Positions 11,512-12,444 of a DNA stretch of 12,444 nt are shown here, piece after piece. This DNA is from Actinomycetota bacterium (lineage in GTDB: Bacteria > Actinomycetota > Thermoleophilia > Gaiellales > Gaiellaceae). A program made the position numbers and the translations under genes. The stretch lies in contig JACCVK010000266.1 in NCBI GenBank assembly GCA_013698195.1, positions 1 through 12,444 on the forward strand. Direction: 5' to 3'. Positions within the stretch are counted from its first letter, which is position 1; each line of letters opens with the position of its first letter. The notes below the pieces were generated by a model. The model made no database searches, had not been told where the DNA came from, and saw nothing but the letters and a program-made list of their open reading frames with translations.

Positions 11512-12249
11512 TTAGGAACCCGCTTTCGAGAGCGCGGTGAGAGCGTTCCTCACTTCCCAGAGCTCCGGAAACGACGTCTTCGTGACGAGCCGTCCGAGCA
11601 ACTCGACCGGCGTTCCCTGCGTCCCGACGACCGAGTCGCCAATCACCCGAGCGACGACCTGGTAGTGCCGCATGCGCCAGAGCTGGGCCTGCTCGTCGAG
11701 CTCGATCAGAGCCTCCGCGAGCTGGTAGAGCTGCTCGTGGTCCCGGCCCTGGACGTAGAGCTCAGTCAAAGATAGACCGGCCACGCGCCGAGCCGCGTGA
11801 AATGCCTGCCCGAGCCGCGGGAAGATACGCCTGAGCTCGTTCCAGCCCGGCGAGTCGAAGCCCGATCCGTGTCCCAGCACCTGGCGGATCTCCTGGTACT
11901 CCCACGGCGACATGTGCTCGAGCATCTCGAGCTGCGGGATGAGGAAGCGGATGCAGAGCGTTGCGCGCTTCAGGAGGCGAAGAGCACCTAGCAGCTCGCC
12001 CTCCTCGATCAGTCGCGCGGCTTCTTCCGCGTCGTTCCAGCTCAGCTTCAACCAGAGCTCGGAGGTCTGGTGCGTGACCTGGAAGAGCAGCTCGTCGCGG
12101 TGTACCCACTGGTCGCTGCCCTTTTGGAGGGCGAGCAGCTCGTCGGTCGCGATGTAGCGCTCGTAGTCGGACGCCGCAGCACCCGGGAGGATCGGCTGTG
12201 AGTAGTCCTCGGCCTCGTCCATCGGCTCTTGAGCCTCGTGAGCCGCCAT
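11512..12249 (-). CDS. kynA: Tryptophan 2,3-dioxygenase
   Basis: A haem dioxygenase that opens the indole ring of tryptophan to give N-formylkynurenine. Numbered from ATG 12249 (245 residues), the family features are DYERYIATDELLALQ (29-43), HRDELLFQVTHQTSELWLKL (50-69) with the catalytic-region His and the QTSELW signature, a GSGFDSPGWNEL segment corresponding to the family's GSGFQS motif, an LWRMRHYQVVARVIG block carrying the probable haem His, and a C-terminal FPELWEVRNAL. It is shorter than the usual 280-300 residues. I chose ATG 12249 because TATGCT ends 6 nt before it, leaderless style, and because the length before the core fits other members. The same frame stays open and coding-like to the window edge, so a longer protein is possible. 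The M20 gene follows immediately. Confidence 0.88.
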   Translation of the reverse strand: MAAHEAQEPMDEAEDYSQPILPGAAASDYERYIATDELLALQKGSDQWVHRDELLFQVTHQTSELWLKLSWNDAEEAARLIEEGELLGALRLLKRATLCIRFLIPQLEMLEHMSPWEYQEIRQVLGHGSGFDSPGWNELRRIFPRLGQAFHAARRVAGLSLTELYVQGRDHEQLYQLAEALIELDEQAQLWRMRHYQVVARVIGDSVVGTQGTPVELLGRLVTKTSFPELWEVRNALTALSKAGS

Positions 12250-12444
12250 GCCCGGAGCATACTTCGCCGCGTGGGAGACCTCTTTGCCGATGCGGCTCAG
12301 AAGCTTCAGGCTGCGAACGCGCCGCTTCCGGCGCGGCTGCGACCGCGAACGCTGGATGAGCTCGTGGGCCAAGAGCATGTCCTCGGCGAGAGCTCGGCGC
12401 TCCGGCTCGCGATCGCCGAGGATCGGATCCCGTCGCTGATCGTC
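12250..12444 (-). other. Open, coding-like segment in frame with kynA, reaching the window edge
   Basis: The kynA frame continues upstream without a stop for 65 codons to the edge. About four in five codons end in G or C and second positions are far less G+C-rich, the pattern of true coding in this frame. The peptide is rich in Arg and Lys (for example SRSQPRRKRRVRSLKLL) and matches no part of tryptophan dioxygenase that I know. Possible starts are ATG 12378 and positions beyond the window. It may be an N-terminal extension, a fused upstream domain, or chance read-through of G+C-rich sequence. Confidence 0.5.
12256..12261 (-). promoter_or_regulatory. Possible -10 hexamer for a leaderless kynA transcript
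   Basis: TATGCT on the minus strand ends 6 nt before ATG 12249, matching the TANNNT spacing seen at other unit heads in this window. No good -35 is visible, and the coding-like character of the sequence upstream counts against it. Confidence 0.3.

Overview
The window is G+C-rich bacterial DNA, densely packed with short gaps and many start/stop overlaps. Codons end mostly in G or C, GTG and TTG starts are common, and several transcription-unit heads carry a TANNNT hexamer 6-8 nt before the start codon with no Shine-Dalgarno, as in leaderless actinobacterial genes. Together with the gene content (methylmalonyl-CoA epimerase, DUF1385 protein, a short FtsH, SpeD next to a BpsA-type enzyme, tryptophan dioxygenase) this suggests an actinobacterium, perhaps of the Thermoleophilia type. 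That placement is inference. No tRNA, rRNA, CRISPR array, transposase or phage gene was seen.

Layout. (1) 2-1045, plus strand: the tail of a DMT/EamA transporter and a six-helix membrane protein of unknown function. (2) 1047-7823, minus strand, read from right to left: rpe, pabB, pabC, a DUF1385 protein, a short ftsH, mce, a 76-residue protein and a divergent YchF-like GTPase. The run is interrupted between ftsH and mce by a roughly 165-bp imperfect inverted-repeat element. (3) 7876-8535, plus strand: rpiA, divergent from rpe across about 50 bp. (4) 8539-9982, minus strand: a two-gene polyamine unit, speD then bpsA, overlapping by 8 nt, with its own well-formed promoter and a roughly 180-nt leader containing a 12-codon ORF behind a perfect Shine-Dalgarno. 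(5) 10210-12444, minus strand: tryptophan 2,3-dioxygenase followed without a gap by an M20 metallopeptidase/deacylase.

How the genes work together. rpe and rpiA act on the same metabolite, ribulose 5-phosphate. pabB and pabC make p-aminobenzoate from chorismate for folate (no pabA is visible). speD and bpsA form a polyamine module: SpeD would supply decarboxylated AdoMet and BpsA would add aminopropyl groups to make branched polyamines. The SpeD differs from the classical enzyme at three active-site positions, so its substrate is open. kynA starts tryptophan breakdown, and the coupled M20 enzyme could act on a product of that pathway.

The best leads for something undescribed are the speD leader with its small ORF, the altered SpeD/BpsA pair with a duplicated gene junction, and the long hairpin element inserted at the ftsH stop codon.
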